Assembly: GCA_036897445.1 (NCBI GenBank)
Contig: JAYMTL010000019.1
Span: 62,001 to 126,000, forward strand
Length of the DNA: 64,000 nt
Reading direction: 5' to 3'
DNA from: Pelargonium tetragonum
Lineage: Eukaryota > Streptophyta > Magnoliopsida > Geraniales > Geraniaceae
In this document: piece after piece, positions 24,711 to 35,443 of the stretch
Layout of the letters: every line of letters starts with the position of its first letter
How positions within the stretch are numbered: the first letter of the stretch is position 1
The notes under the pieces: model-generated
Databases searched by the model: none
What the model was told of the DNA's origin: nothing
What the model saw: the letters and a program-made list of their open reading frames with translations, nothing else
Translations under genes and position numbers: made by a program

Positions 24711-26829
24711 ATCTATACTAAATACTAAGCAATCAAAAACCGGCAATAAAATAGTTTCTGAGTTCCATAAAAAAGGGTCGTAAAAGTCTGTGTTTTCGTT
24801 ACAAGTGTTAAAAACTTATTTTCCTATTAATTGAAATAAATGTGTTGTTGTCATTTCTAAAAACTCACGTTACCTGCTCTAAGTAGGACTGGTAGAACGT
24901 ATAGTAGGGCCGGCTGCTACCGGTATCCTAAGTAAATTATTCTTTAGTATTCTAATTTTGGGTAATAATTATAATAGAAGGTCCCGGTGTTAACGAGTTT
25001 TCAATCCCTTGGATTTTTTCAGAGCTTGGGCCTGCGGTTTAAGTAAAAAAGGGTACAATTCCTTTAGAAGTTTTTTTACTTGTCAGGTAAAGACTCTGGC
25101 GCTCCTGTAGTTTAGGAGTAGGGTTATACGCTTTTCCACCTAGAATTTCTTGGAGTAAACAACCCTTATGTAGTAAATTTAAGAGATGTAGAAAATATCT
25201 TACGCGATAGGCTATACAAAAAATTTTTAATAAAATCAAAGTAAGGTTGCATAGGGGTTCGTAATGCAGTTCTACTAGGTTTTTATAAGCCAGTTTTTAA
25301 CATATCCAAATTCCGTGTTATCCGAAGATAAAAGAAATAAGGGGCATTCAAGACTTAGAGATTTCTTTTTATAGGGTTATAATAGGGAATAGGTTGGACT
25401 CCTTTTGCTTGCTACTAATAGCTAAGAGGCTTTTATACTAAATTCGAACAACGGGCTGTTTAAACGAAGTAACATTAATATTAATCTGGATCCTCTAGTT
25501 TTTTAAGAATTCCTTCCTTCTGTAAAAATGAAAAAGCAATTACTTAGTCAAAAAGATTCTTAAAGGATCCCGTAAAAGCGCTTCACTGCATGGGTAACCA
25601 GTAAAATTATATTAACTTATAGGGTTTTCTTATACCTTAATTTATAAGCACACTTTTCTTTTTGTAACAAAATTAAGAATAAACGAGTCTTGAAATGGAG
25701 AAAAATCATACAGAAGCGCAGGTCTTTTATCTTTAGTGCACGAAAATCCGTGTTCTTTTTGGTTTTTAGAAAAGAAGTTTTTAGTATTAGTTTAACCAGA
25801 ATGTAATAAGATACTCTGAAAAGCATCTGCCAGTTACTTTGATAGTGGGTTTGCGGTTTACTTTTGTATACTGATGTAGGATACTTCTAAAATTAATTGC
25901 GTTTAATACACCTTTAATTTAACCGGGATAACATTTTAGGTATATTCTCTTAAGAAACTCTACTAGCAGCAAAGAGAAAACTTATTCAGAGTAGAAGTTT
26001 TCTTAGATATAGGTTATTTCTTGTAATTTTAACTGAGACCTATTATAAAGAGGGAGGCTTTTTTCTGTAATACTTTATTTAAATCAAAATTTGTTGACTA
26101 CTCCCTAAGGTATTGATTGCCTATACCTAATAATTTTAGAATTGCAGAATCCTTAATCTCCATTCCTGTGTTCTCAAAGTGGATAATAATTGCTGTAAAA
26201 AGGGTTTAGGTGCTTTACCACCATTACTTACACTAAAACCTCCCCAAAAAATTTTGAGTCTGATACCAAAGTCACTTATGTGCAAAAGTTTTAACTAATA
26301 AAAAGGACTCTCTTTTTCTTAACTTGGATAACCCAGTTTTTTGAGTTAAGTCTTTTTATATTTCTCAGATTTACAACAAAGTACTTTCTTTAACCAGTTC
26401 TGGATGGACTCCCTCTTACTCCCTCCTTAATTTCTACCCTTGCTGCTAGCTTTTTAAGGTGCTTTTAAAAAGAATAAGAAAGAACTGGCAGTTACTCCAC
26501 AAAGGGAACCCCTTTATATAAAGTGTTATAATGAAATTTAATATTAATTCGTTGGGGCCTATAAATAAAAAATTTTAAAAGAACTAAAGTCTCGCAAAAG
26601 GTTTACCTAGGTTTTTGCTGGAAACACTTAGAGAATTTCGTGTCGGTAATAAACTTGCTTAGACCTAAAAGAATTCTGTCATGTGTATTACCAGAATAAG
26701 ATAAAACTTTAATAAGGGTTTGTTAAACTCGGAGATTTAGAAATTCTTTAGTTATGCTTTCAATTCCAATTTCCATTAAATTTTAGGAGCTGGGTTGTTC
26801 CCCTTTCCAGTTAAAATGAATTAAAAAGA

Positions 26830-27015
26830 AATTGAATTAATAAGGTAGGGCAGGGTATAGCAGTATAGGTTTCGAACAAGGCAAGGGTATGATACAGGAA
26901 TAAGCAGAGAGCAGGCAATGTTGAGTGAAAGCTAGACAAGATACAGGGTGCGGGCTGGGAAAGGTCTCGCAGATAAGAAGGTAAGTCAATAGGGGTAACA
27001 AGCGAAGGAACTGGA
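26830..27015 (+). other. Purine-rich, G-rich island
   Basis: The plus strand carries many AGG, GGG and GCA words (for example GGTAGGGCAGGGTATAGCAG), unlike its neighbours. Two overlapping open frames of 84 and 72 codons run on the minus strand because their template is stop-poor. Their products are Pro-, Leu- and Ser-rich and unrecognised. The words GAACAAGGCAAGG at 26874 also occur at 20830. Confidence 0.4.
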
Positions 27016-27501
27016 AACCTCTTACATTCATTAAAAAAACTTTTAATTGAGTCAAACTTGTCCAACTGGATCCAAAACTCTTATTAAACTAAGAAATCCC
27101 TTGCTTTTCCCCTACTTCTATGAGAGCTAAACCCGCTTTCTTTAGTTGCTATACTGATACTTACCCTTATGGATACCCTTTAGTTTTAATGTTAATAATC
27201 TCTACCTTCTTATACTCCTATTAATACTAAACCCTCACTCTGTATCAGTATTTGTATCTTCTTTAGAGCTACTTCCGACTCTTCGAAACCAGGAGGGGGG
27301 GCTCCCCGATTTGAATTACTCCTACTTGTACTGGTTAGAGATTCCTGTGAGATAGACTTGAAATACCTAAAGGAGTCGTTTTGTCCGTAAAGTAAGTCCC
27401 TCCACTAGACTGGTTAATCCGAAAGGAAAAGTCTTGGACAAAAACTTCTGTGAAATTCCTATTTGAGTTAGGGGAAAAGCCCGTTTCTATTTATAAGAGG
27501 C

Positions 27502-27520
27502 GCCCCTCTAGAGACGGGGC
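27502..27520. repeat. Short GC-rich hairpin
   Basis: GCCCC (27502-27506) pairs with GGGGC (27516-27520) around a 9-nt loop. It is only five pairs but all G-C, in an AT-rich setting. Listed as a local GC cluster. Confidence 0.4.
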
Positions 27521-27672
27521 CGGTTTAAATAAGAATTTTACCTGGCAAGGAAAAACTTTTATTTACATTGTAATTTAAAAGGGTCTCACCGGGATTAGTT
27601 TCGGATTCCCCAAGGAGAAGCGTGTTTAGTGTAATCAAGAGTAAATAAAAACAATAAAAAAAGAAAGGAGAA

Positions 27673-27742
27673 TTGCAACCGGATTTGAACCTAAAACGGG
27701 AAACTCATTAACTTTAGCTTTTATTTTCTTTTTACTCCGCAA
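27673..27742 (-). other. tRNA-like sequence, initiator-tRNA flavour, incomplete
   Basis: Read on the minus strand this 70-nt stretch begins TTGCGGAGTA and ends GGTTCAAATCCGGTTGCAA. Ends TTGCGG and TTGCAA can pair (six pairs, two of them G-T). GGTTCAAATCC matches the conserved T-loop consensus, and TGCGGAGTA resembles the start of bacterial or plastid initiator tRNAs. Against it: the would-be D-arm is a run of A with no GG, the anticodon stem has mismatches, the expected CAT anticodon is absent and the T-stem does not close. Best read as a degenerate tRNA relic or chance likeness. Confidence 0.22.
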
Positions 27743-28300
27743 CTTATTTTATCCACTTTTAGGTAAGGGATACCAAAAAAGAAGGTAGAATCTAAAAACT
27801 AACTAATAGTATATTAAATTTGGAATAAAACTCCTTAACCCCGGGTGGATTTTTGAATTATCGATACAAATATAACAAGGAGAGGGAACCCTTGCTGATA
27901 AAAAGACTTTAGGTTTCCGTTCAAAAATTCTATGAATTATATAAACTATCAAACTTTCATCGCTTTATTAAACGCAGAACTAGAGCCCTTTTTTGACCCT
28001 GTAGAACCTACTTAGATTCTCTAAATAACTTTCTTATACTATGATACACAACAAGTAGAATTTAACAAATATTATATACGGAATAGGATACCTCTGGATG
28101 CCCTAGAATCAGGGGATTACTATATAAAAGAATTACGCAAGTAAACTATTAACTCAACCGAGGTAGAACAAAGTTATAGTTTCAGAACCTCTAGTTTTGA
28201 GGTTTACGTATTCTTCCCTTTTATTCCCAGACTAGTTTATAAAAAGCGCTTTTCCCGACATTTAGAAGATCCTTGTTATCCTGTTTGTCAATTGAAAGCC

Positions 28301-28350
28301 AAGGGAACTGCAACTGAATTTATAGGTGTTTCATACACTTGCAGTTCCTT
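28301..28350. repeat. 12-bp hairpin with a bulged G
   Basis: AAGGGAACTGCAA (28301-28313) pairs with TTGCAGTTCCTT (28339-28350) with one bulged G on the left, around a 25-nt loop. Inside the loop, GTGT and ACAC can form a further small stem. The plus strand continues with TTT after the stem, so on the plus strand it also has terminator shape. Like the hairpin at 1008 it carries a single bulged G beside GGAAC/GTTCC. Confidence 0.75.
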
Positions 28351-29820
28351 TTTATCTATTTAACCCGGAGGATCTAACTTCCAAAAAGACTTGCGGAAGA
28401 AACTTCCCCTTTGACTTATTTACCGTCTTAAATATTGGATAGGTTAGAAGAGTTTCCATCTTTAGTTTAGCCTTAGTTTTACAAATTCCATTTCTGGATT
28501 AGAGGGGCGGCTGACAAGTAAGCAATACATAGACACCCCTGACCTTCCTATTACTTAGACTTATTACCGAGATTTTACTAACTACCAAAGCTTCCTTCTC
28601 CCTTTTAGGCTTGAATAACTAGAAGGAACAAGAAAAGAATCCCCACCTAGAGCTCGCACCCTCCCCTTCAACCGATACTTATTAAATAAAAGTGCTTTTT
28701 CTAGCTAGTATGAATCCTGTACCTTATAATCCAAAACCAATATCAGCCTCTAATTAAAATGAAAAAGGATATAGCGTTCGCGGGTTCGAATAGAGTTATC
28801 TTAGCAAGGAGTGTCAACAACTTATATAGTATAGAAACAAACCCCTCTCCTGCCTCCCCACCCTACGTCCAGGACTCCCCGCTTCCTTAAATCTATTCTA
28901 ATTTCTAGCACAGTAACTCCCTCTTCCCTTACTCCGAAAAGCCCCTCCTTTAGATCCGATGACGTGGGTTCAAATGTGCCTTTAGTGTCATTAATTGCTA
29001 AGAAGGCCTTAACGGAGTGAAAACTCGAAGTAAAAGGAGACGCCCTGTATACGGGTAACAACTTTGAAGTCTTGGGTATCTTAGGACCCCTTACTTGTGC
29101 TTTTGAGGTACTCCATATTCCATATTTAGTAAAATAGTTAAGTCTTACAGTTAAAGTTTCGCAGGGTTCGGGGCGCTTAGATCCCAGCTAATTACAGAAC
29201 TTCCTTTAGTTAGAAACCTATTTCTATTTAATTCTAGCTAAGCTCGTACTTCTCAGAAAGTCTTGATTCTATTCTTTTGTAGAGTAGAACTTTTTTACTT
29301 ATCTTAAAAACTCTAATAACCTATAAGCCTAACCTAAGACTATAGTTATTATCTAGAATTGCTTGAAATCGTGTTTTGGGGTGATACCCATTCGGATTTG
29401 GTTTCATGATTTACCTTCTTCTGAAAAAGCCTTGCTCGGAAATTTTGATTCTAGCGAAGATTTTAGGGTTCCCCTTTAGTTGATAGACTTACTTATACTT
29501 CCCGGAATTGGAGACCTAGAAACAAAGAAACATAAAAGCAACCCTTTACTTTAACAGCCAAATATTAGCTCTAAGTCCTCCTGCTAACTAGAAAACCAGG
29601 CAACTAATAAGAACTTAGGAACCTCGGGATTCAACAAACAAGAAAAACCTTTCTAAGCTACTAATTAGGAACTGAACTAGCTCTTGTCTAAAGAATCAAC
29701 CAAATAGATACTATCCGTCTACCTAAATGAGAAGCGTTAGCCAAGAAACTTCCATGAAAACTGTACTAATCCTAGTTGAGACATCTGCCAATTTGACATA
29801 TTTTTTTCGGGTTCCTCTAT

Positions 29821-29832
29821 CTAGCTAGCTAG
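29821..29832. repeat. 12-bp palindrome CTAGCTAGCTAG
   Basis: CTAGCTAGCTAG is a self-complementary tandem of a CTAG unit, flanked on each side by a copy of GGGTTCCT in direct orientation. Short; probably a chance low-complexity spot. Confidence 0.6.
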
Positions 29833-29931
29833 GGTGGGTTCCTAGTAGAGAAAGGAGATAAAGTCGGAATCAATTCTAGTTCTAAAAAGCAATGGACCCC
29901 TCGCCAACTCATAGGAAATAATAGGGGCTCT

Positions 29932-29949
29932 TTTACTAAATTTACTAAA
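29932..29949. repeat. Exact 9-bp tandem doublet
   Basis: TTTACTAAA occurs twice in contact. Confidence 0.9.
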
Positions 29950-30309
29950 AAGGAATGCTCTGCTAGATAGCTTTATATAAACTTATTAACCCTTTTCATT
30001 TTAATGACAGAAAATCCGAAATAAACTAGCTAAACGAAAAACCCCTGGAATACTACTCCCTTAAATTGAAAACTCTATACCCTGCCTTGTGTTTCATACC
30101 TATTCTCTGTGTAAAAAAACCTTAAGGAAAGTTCATTAAACATTAAAGGAGTCCTCTGTTTCTAGTCTGTAAGGTAGCTCCATTCTGAGTTTTCTAATAA
30201 AGTAAAACGTAAATCCAAAAGCCCTGGATAATATACTGTTTTGCTTGGCCGAGGTAGAGTTTTTAACTGATTAGGGAAACATTAATTACGGGGTTTTTCC
30301 TATCAAAGA

Positions 30310-30480
30310 TTTTGAGTTAGGCAGGCTGCAAAAGGCGGGGAATAAAGCTTATAAGAGTAAGAGTATAGCTCTGCAGAAGATAGTTATGAAGTAGGTTAGC
30401 AGGTATAGGTATGAATAAGAAACTGGGTATTATGAAGATACAGAATTCCGGGGTTCCTGTTATGGGTAAGAAGCTCTCAG
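30310..30480 (+). other. Purine-rich island sharing words with 33.03 kb
   Basis: Purine-rich plus strand with TAAGAGTAAGAGTATAG at 30352-30368, followed by CTCTGCAGA. The minus strand at 33050-33021 reads TAAGAGTAAGATAAGTATAG and then GTATCGCAGA. The match therefore holds apart from a 3-base insertion and a few changes. One frame translates as GRLQKAGNKAYKSKSIALQK within a 39-codon open run. Unrecognised. Confidence 0.4.
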
Positions 30481-32889
30481 GAAAGCGGGGTTAAATAGGG
30501 TAATACAAAAACAAGTAATCCTTAGAGGTAGAGTAGCTTATAGGAATGTAGGCTATAAACCAAGGCTCTTTCCTATACCTTATGCTTACTTTTCTTGCAT
30601 CACTAAAGTATAAAGTAGGGACATAGTTTCTAGTCCCGTTTGCTCGACACTTAACTTGTTATAAAACGGAGTTTTTCCCTAAGAAATTTCAAGAGAGAGT
30701 CTAAGGATTCTAGTAAGAGGCATTTCTTGAGTGTCTTTCCTTTGTTAGGCAATATTTTTATCTTGTTGAGGGAAGGAAGTAAGCACACAGTTCCTTCAGT
30801 CTTCTTAGTTTGTATCCTATCGTTGGGAAGCTCTTAGTCCTTTAGTTTGGGCTTTCTTACTATTTATTTCCAAGAATTAAGACCTAAAAAGTAGAGTACC
30901 CTTGATAACTTGTAAAATGACTAGGATTCTCTTTCTATTACGCAATCCGGATTATCATTATCTGGAATCGGAAAAACACGGGAACAAGCAACCTCTACTT
31001 TTTACCTAATTTCTTAATCTTAATTGTGCGTTATTTAGGAGATAGAAACCCTTTTTTGAAAAATACAAAGAGGAGCTGTTGGGTTAATTTATACTGGTGT
31101 TAACTTTTTTGTTTAGAGGGCTTTAAAACGAAAGTAGTGGGCCTTTTTTTTATCTTATAAGTGGGTAACTAGGCGCCGAAGCACTATGTAAGTATTCTAT
31201 TAAGTTAAGCAAGTTTTACAAGATATTCCCAAAAGCTAGAGTAAAAGCCCGCAAAAAATTTACAATCTTTATTGGCAGCAGTTGAGAAACCTCACGTGTA
31301 ATTCTACACTTTCCCTAAACGGGGTTCCCTGGCATTTCAGCATTTCTCCGATTGTAAATACACAGCCTTATAAAAAGGACTCGGCAAGAGAAGGGAACTT
31401 GCAATATATAAACATTAAAGCTTGGTGTAATTAAGTCCCCCCGCGGTATATAAATAACAGAATTCCTAGTTCTAAGCTACAAAAGGGAGACTAGAGCCTG
31501 TTTAGCCCCTTCTTACTCTTACGGGAATTTAATAAGTGATAAAAGTTAGAAGTCGTCTATTAATTAACTTTTTTGATCAAGTTTATATTCGGCAGGGTAC
31601 CCAAACCCAAATCGAGACTCTAGGATTTCCGTATTAAAAATTTGAAATGAAACGCGGGTTGAATATACCAAAAATTCCAGGTTAAAAATCTAGGAGAACT
31701 AAGCCTTTGAGCTTCCTTATTATAGTAATATGGATATATAATCTAAAGAAACCGTGTCCAATTTCTAGAGAAAAACTAGACACTTTTATAAGTTTTCCGT
31801 ATTGGTTTAGATTCAACGACCGGCCCTCTTTTTTTTTAGATCGAGAATTTCAATAACGCATCCAGAGTAACTTTGGAGAGATATATGGATCCACTTCACC
31901 CCTTAACTACTGTAACGTAAGAGTACTACCTAAAGTTTGGCTAATTCTTTGAGAAGACTCTAAAACACGGAAGAAATGATCATGACTTAGGGGTTCTTAA
32001 AAGGGCTTTGTCCCTCTAGATTGGGTAGTTTCTAAAAGAAAATCTCTATATCTCATAAGTAGAGCCTTTCTCTATAAAAAAAGGCTTTAATGTTATGGTA
32101 CACAATGTAAGTAAGTCGCAAAAACTGAGACGAAGAGGCTGAGCTTCCAAATCCTATCCGGGTAGGCTAACTATTGCTATAAAAAAAAGAGGCTCTACAC
32201 GGATATTCCACCTGGGGCAAACAAAGAAGATAATATATAGCATGACGTAAATAACAGGGGAAACTAAGCAAAGGGAATGATAAACTAAAAAATATCCGGC
32301 CTTTATACATTACGACGAGAGATTCTAAAGGATTACACTCCAAAGGGCTCCTTACTCGCGTTCTTATACTAAAATAGATTATCAGGATATGCATATCGAT
32401 TACTCCGAATCGCTAAAAAGATAATCTAAAAGGGTACCTCAAGAATTAGAAACTCCTAAAATACTCGTGCAATTCCCGTTGTGAATCCACTTTATAGGTT
32501 AAATTTTCATTAATAGAGTAACTCTATAAACGCCTGCAGTCAAGTACCGAAAAGTGCCTCGCCTTAAGGATATGGGTATTTTATATGTTCACATTCAGAG
32601 CTTACGACAAATTCATTTATAGGGAAAAACAATATCTAAGTCAAATTCTTTTTTGATAGGGCGAAGTGCCCTTATGCTTATAGAAATACTAGAGGAAATT
32701 CCTAGGTAGCCTTAGAATCGGTATACCGCTTTTCTTAGATTTACTCTTTTTTCAGCCGAGGATTATCTTGAAATTATGGGTTTACTGATGACGTGGGGCA
32801 CCTGAAGCCTAATTGTAATCCTTTTTTCTCGCTCAATCCCCGAACCTATTTCTTTTTTATTAAAAGTTCTAGTACCTCTTCATTGACGT

Positions 32890-32923
32890 GCTAGAATATA
32901 TATATATATAGCTATTTTCTAGC
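32890..32923. repeat. (TA)7 tract inside a 7-bp inverted repeat
   Basis: GCTAGAA (32890-32896) and TTCTAGC (32917-32923) enclose seven TA units (32897-32910) and a 6-base remainder. This is the only clear dinucleotide microsatellite noticed. It can form a hairpin or cruciform. Confidence 0.85.
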
Positions 32924-32925
32924 TT

Positions 32926-33080
32926 TTGCCTTTTAAAGTTATCCCTTGTAAAAAGGTTAACTTACTTTACCTAGAAGCTCCCGAGCTATACCTGTCTTAT
33001 TCTGTGTAAACCTTTCTTTATCTGCGATACCTATACTTATCTTACTCTTACTATGTATCATTGCTTGTTTACTGCCTAAA
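32926..33080 (-). other. Pyrimidine-rich island (purine-rich on the minus strand)
   Basis: The minus strand has an open run of about 46 codons, part of which reads SKQAMIHSKSKISIGIADKE, ending at a TAA near 32960. It reads well as a protein but matches no family known to me, and runs of this length are common by chance. It shares DNA words with the island at 30352. Confidence 0.35.
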
Positions 33081-33786
33081 CTAGATCTTTTTTCTAAGCC
33101 TTTGGTAATTTAACGGGACATCGTTTATCCTTTAGTCTTTGTCTTACTTTAGAGTTTAGAAAAACTCAGAGATTCTTATTTTCAATTCCAGATAATGATA
33201 ATCAAGATATTATAAGGATGTTGTACACTCCTGCTTTAGTACTCGAGTTAAGGGAATACTGAATATTATACAAGAAGTTAAGCTATCTAAAACGGGTTCC
33301 GGTTTAAGAATTTCAAGTTCAAAAGGACCCTCTAACTAAAGGGAGAAATCCTCTATTAGATTAGACTTTTTTGTAGCACATAGAATCCCCCACTTATGAC
33401 TTTTATAATTACAAGTGGAACTTTGAAAAGTATATAACTACCTTCCCTTTCGACTAAGAACTCTAAAAGTGATGAAGTGATGGAAATGAAACCCATACGA
33501 GATAGGGCTTTGCCTAATAATTTACAAGCTTATGCTTTAGATATTAAAAGGGGTTTTCAAAACAAAAGCCAGGGACAAAAGGAATACTAAGAGTAATTCC
33601 AACAGATTAGATAACAAGGCCCCGCAGGCTACTTTAAATGCAACAAATCCTTGTGGAAATCTCGTACCAAATCGCATAAGAGACTAGTCCTAATACTTTT
33701 TTGCGGGCTATTCCTAGTATAACGGCTCTCTACAAGCACTCCAGAGTATATTCTACCAACAAACGAGACTGAGAAAAAGCCGGTAC

Positions 33787-33804
33787 ATTATTAGAATTAT
33801 TAGA
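33787..33804. repeat. Exact 9-bp tandem doublet
   Basis: ATTATTAGA occurs twice in contact. Confidence 0.9.
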
Positions 33805-34676
33805 AAAACTAAGAAAATCTGAGTTAGTGAATGAGAGCAAAAGCTTTCTGGTTTCCTATTGTATTAAAAAGCTAAACTTACTTTGATCCGGCAGTCAAAT
33901 TAGAACAATTAAGAAGTCCTAGTAGTTATTATGTTATTATACAGTGACATTAGATTGCCCTCATGCCGAAAAAGCTTGATTTATTACTTTATCTCCTCGT
34001 GCCGACCTTTGCCCTTAGAATCCCCACCTTATACACTCTCAAAAGGGGGTTCTCTAAGATAAGACCTTTCTAGACTAGAAGGGACTAATACAAAAGTCCT
34101 CTTTTGCGTAAAACTTAGAAACAAAATGGGTTTCTGCGGGAATCTAGGATACTCTTTAATATTGAAAATGACCTTGCCGCAAAGAGAGAAGAGAATTGAA
34201 ACTAAAACTCTAATCTAATACTTAGCTCTTAATATAATAGCATATATAAAGAAAGAGAAGATTTTTAAGTAAATAAACTAAGTAGAAAAACCTTAAGCCT
34301 TCCCTAGGGGCAGTATAAAAAATCGAGGCTAAAGCAAGAACATATCCGCACGAATTTCTTAGGTTCGAATCCGCTTGTTATCTTTAACTATATTAGTGTG
34401 CAAGGTTATTCTCTGGTAAAGACCGAAAGGCAGTAGCAAGGATTACCCTTAGAATAAGTCTACGAAGTTACGGAGACCCGGCAGGACACAGGCGTTAAAT
34501 AATAAATATATAGGAGGGAGAATCTCGGTTCGTTATACAAAGAATATATAGTAAACCAGAAGCTTTTGGTGAAAAATAGAAAGAATACTTTACAGTCGAG
34601 CCAGGATTTCATTTGAAAGGAAGTAGAAAGATTTTCTTAGCAGGTTGTTTAGTGTTTAATAAGTGAAATAGTCAAA

Positions 34677-34693
34677 AAGGTAATGTAATTAAG
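34677..34693 (+). repeat. Copy of the dispersed 17-mer AAGGTAATGTAATTAAG
   Basis: Exact copy, preceded by GTCAAA and followed by TAACATAG. The preceding CAAAAAGG also precedes the copy at 52039, giving a slightly longer match between these two. Confidence 0.95.
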
Positions 34694-35419
34694 TAACATA
34701 GAGTCCGACTCTTCGATACCTTTAGGATCGCAGGGAATTCTTGAACAAGGGAGCCTTCAACATTTCCTAAAGCATATGAGTAAGAGTTTTTTACAACCCT
34801 ATCTGTAAGGTTTCGTGAGCTTAAACATGTTTGAATAGTGAATCCTGTATGATTTTTGTTTTATAAAATTTTGGTTTCCGTATACTTTTTAACACTTGTT
34901 TTTGTCGAGATAGAGAACTCCCCTTTCTCTTCATATCCTAAATAAAGAAGCAAGTAGTTTTTCCAGAGATAAAGCTATGAAGAAGAACTCTACTAAAAGG
35001 TAAGAATATAGCGTATAGGAAAACTTATGCTTAAGTCAAGGTCATAAAAATTTTCTATTATATTATGTTAAATGAGGAGCTTAGCTATAAAGATCTCTTA
35101 TCAGTAAACCTGGGATTTCCTCTAACACGTACCTGTTTCTAGGATTTCGATATTCGTAATATGCTTTAAAAGGCAACTTCCACACATTTGAACTTACAAC
35201 CCTTTCGACCGATTCTTTGAAGAAATAGATAAAGGAATTATAAGCAAAGTCTTATTCAAGAGTTAAATTTTTGTATTCTTGCAACGAGGCAGTTTCCGAT
35301 TTAAGGGAAGGGGCAGGACCTTTATACCTTTATCCAAATTACTTCCGAAATTAGAGTATTAGAAATTTAGAGTCAATAAAAGATTTATAAGATGGAGGGA
35401 CTTGAAACTTAGCCTCTTC

Positions 35420-35443
35420 TCTCAAGTGTAATCTCAAGTGTAA
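35420..35443. repeat. Exact 12-bp tandem doublet
   Basis: TCTCAAGTGTAA occurs twice in contact (35420-35431, 35432-35443). Confidence 0.95.

Noticed and set aside
26811-27065. Two overlapping minus-strand open frames of 84 and 72 codons
   Set aside because: Both are opposite a purine-rich, stop-poor stretch. They overlap in different frames and neither product is recognisable.
28785-28800. CGCGGGTTCGAAT as a complete tRNA T-arm
   Set aside because: The 3' side of the stem is missing and no tRNA structure precedes it. It is kept only as supporting observation for the truncated tRNA-like fragment.
34355-34385. TTAGGTTCGAATCCGCT as a tRNA T-arm
   Set aside because: Only the two innermost GG-CC pairs form, and nothing upstream folds as D or anticodon arms.
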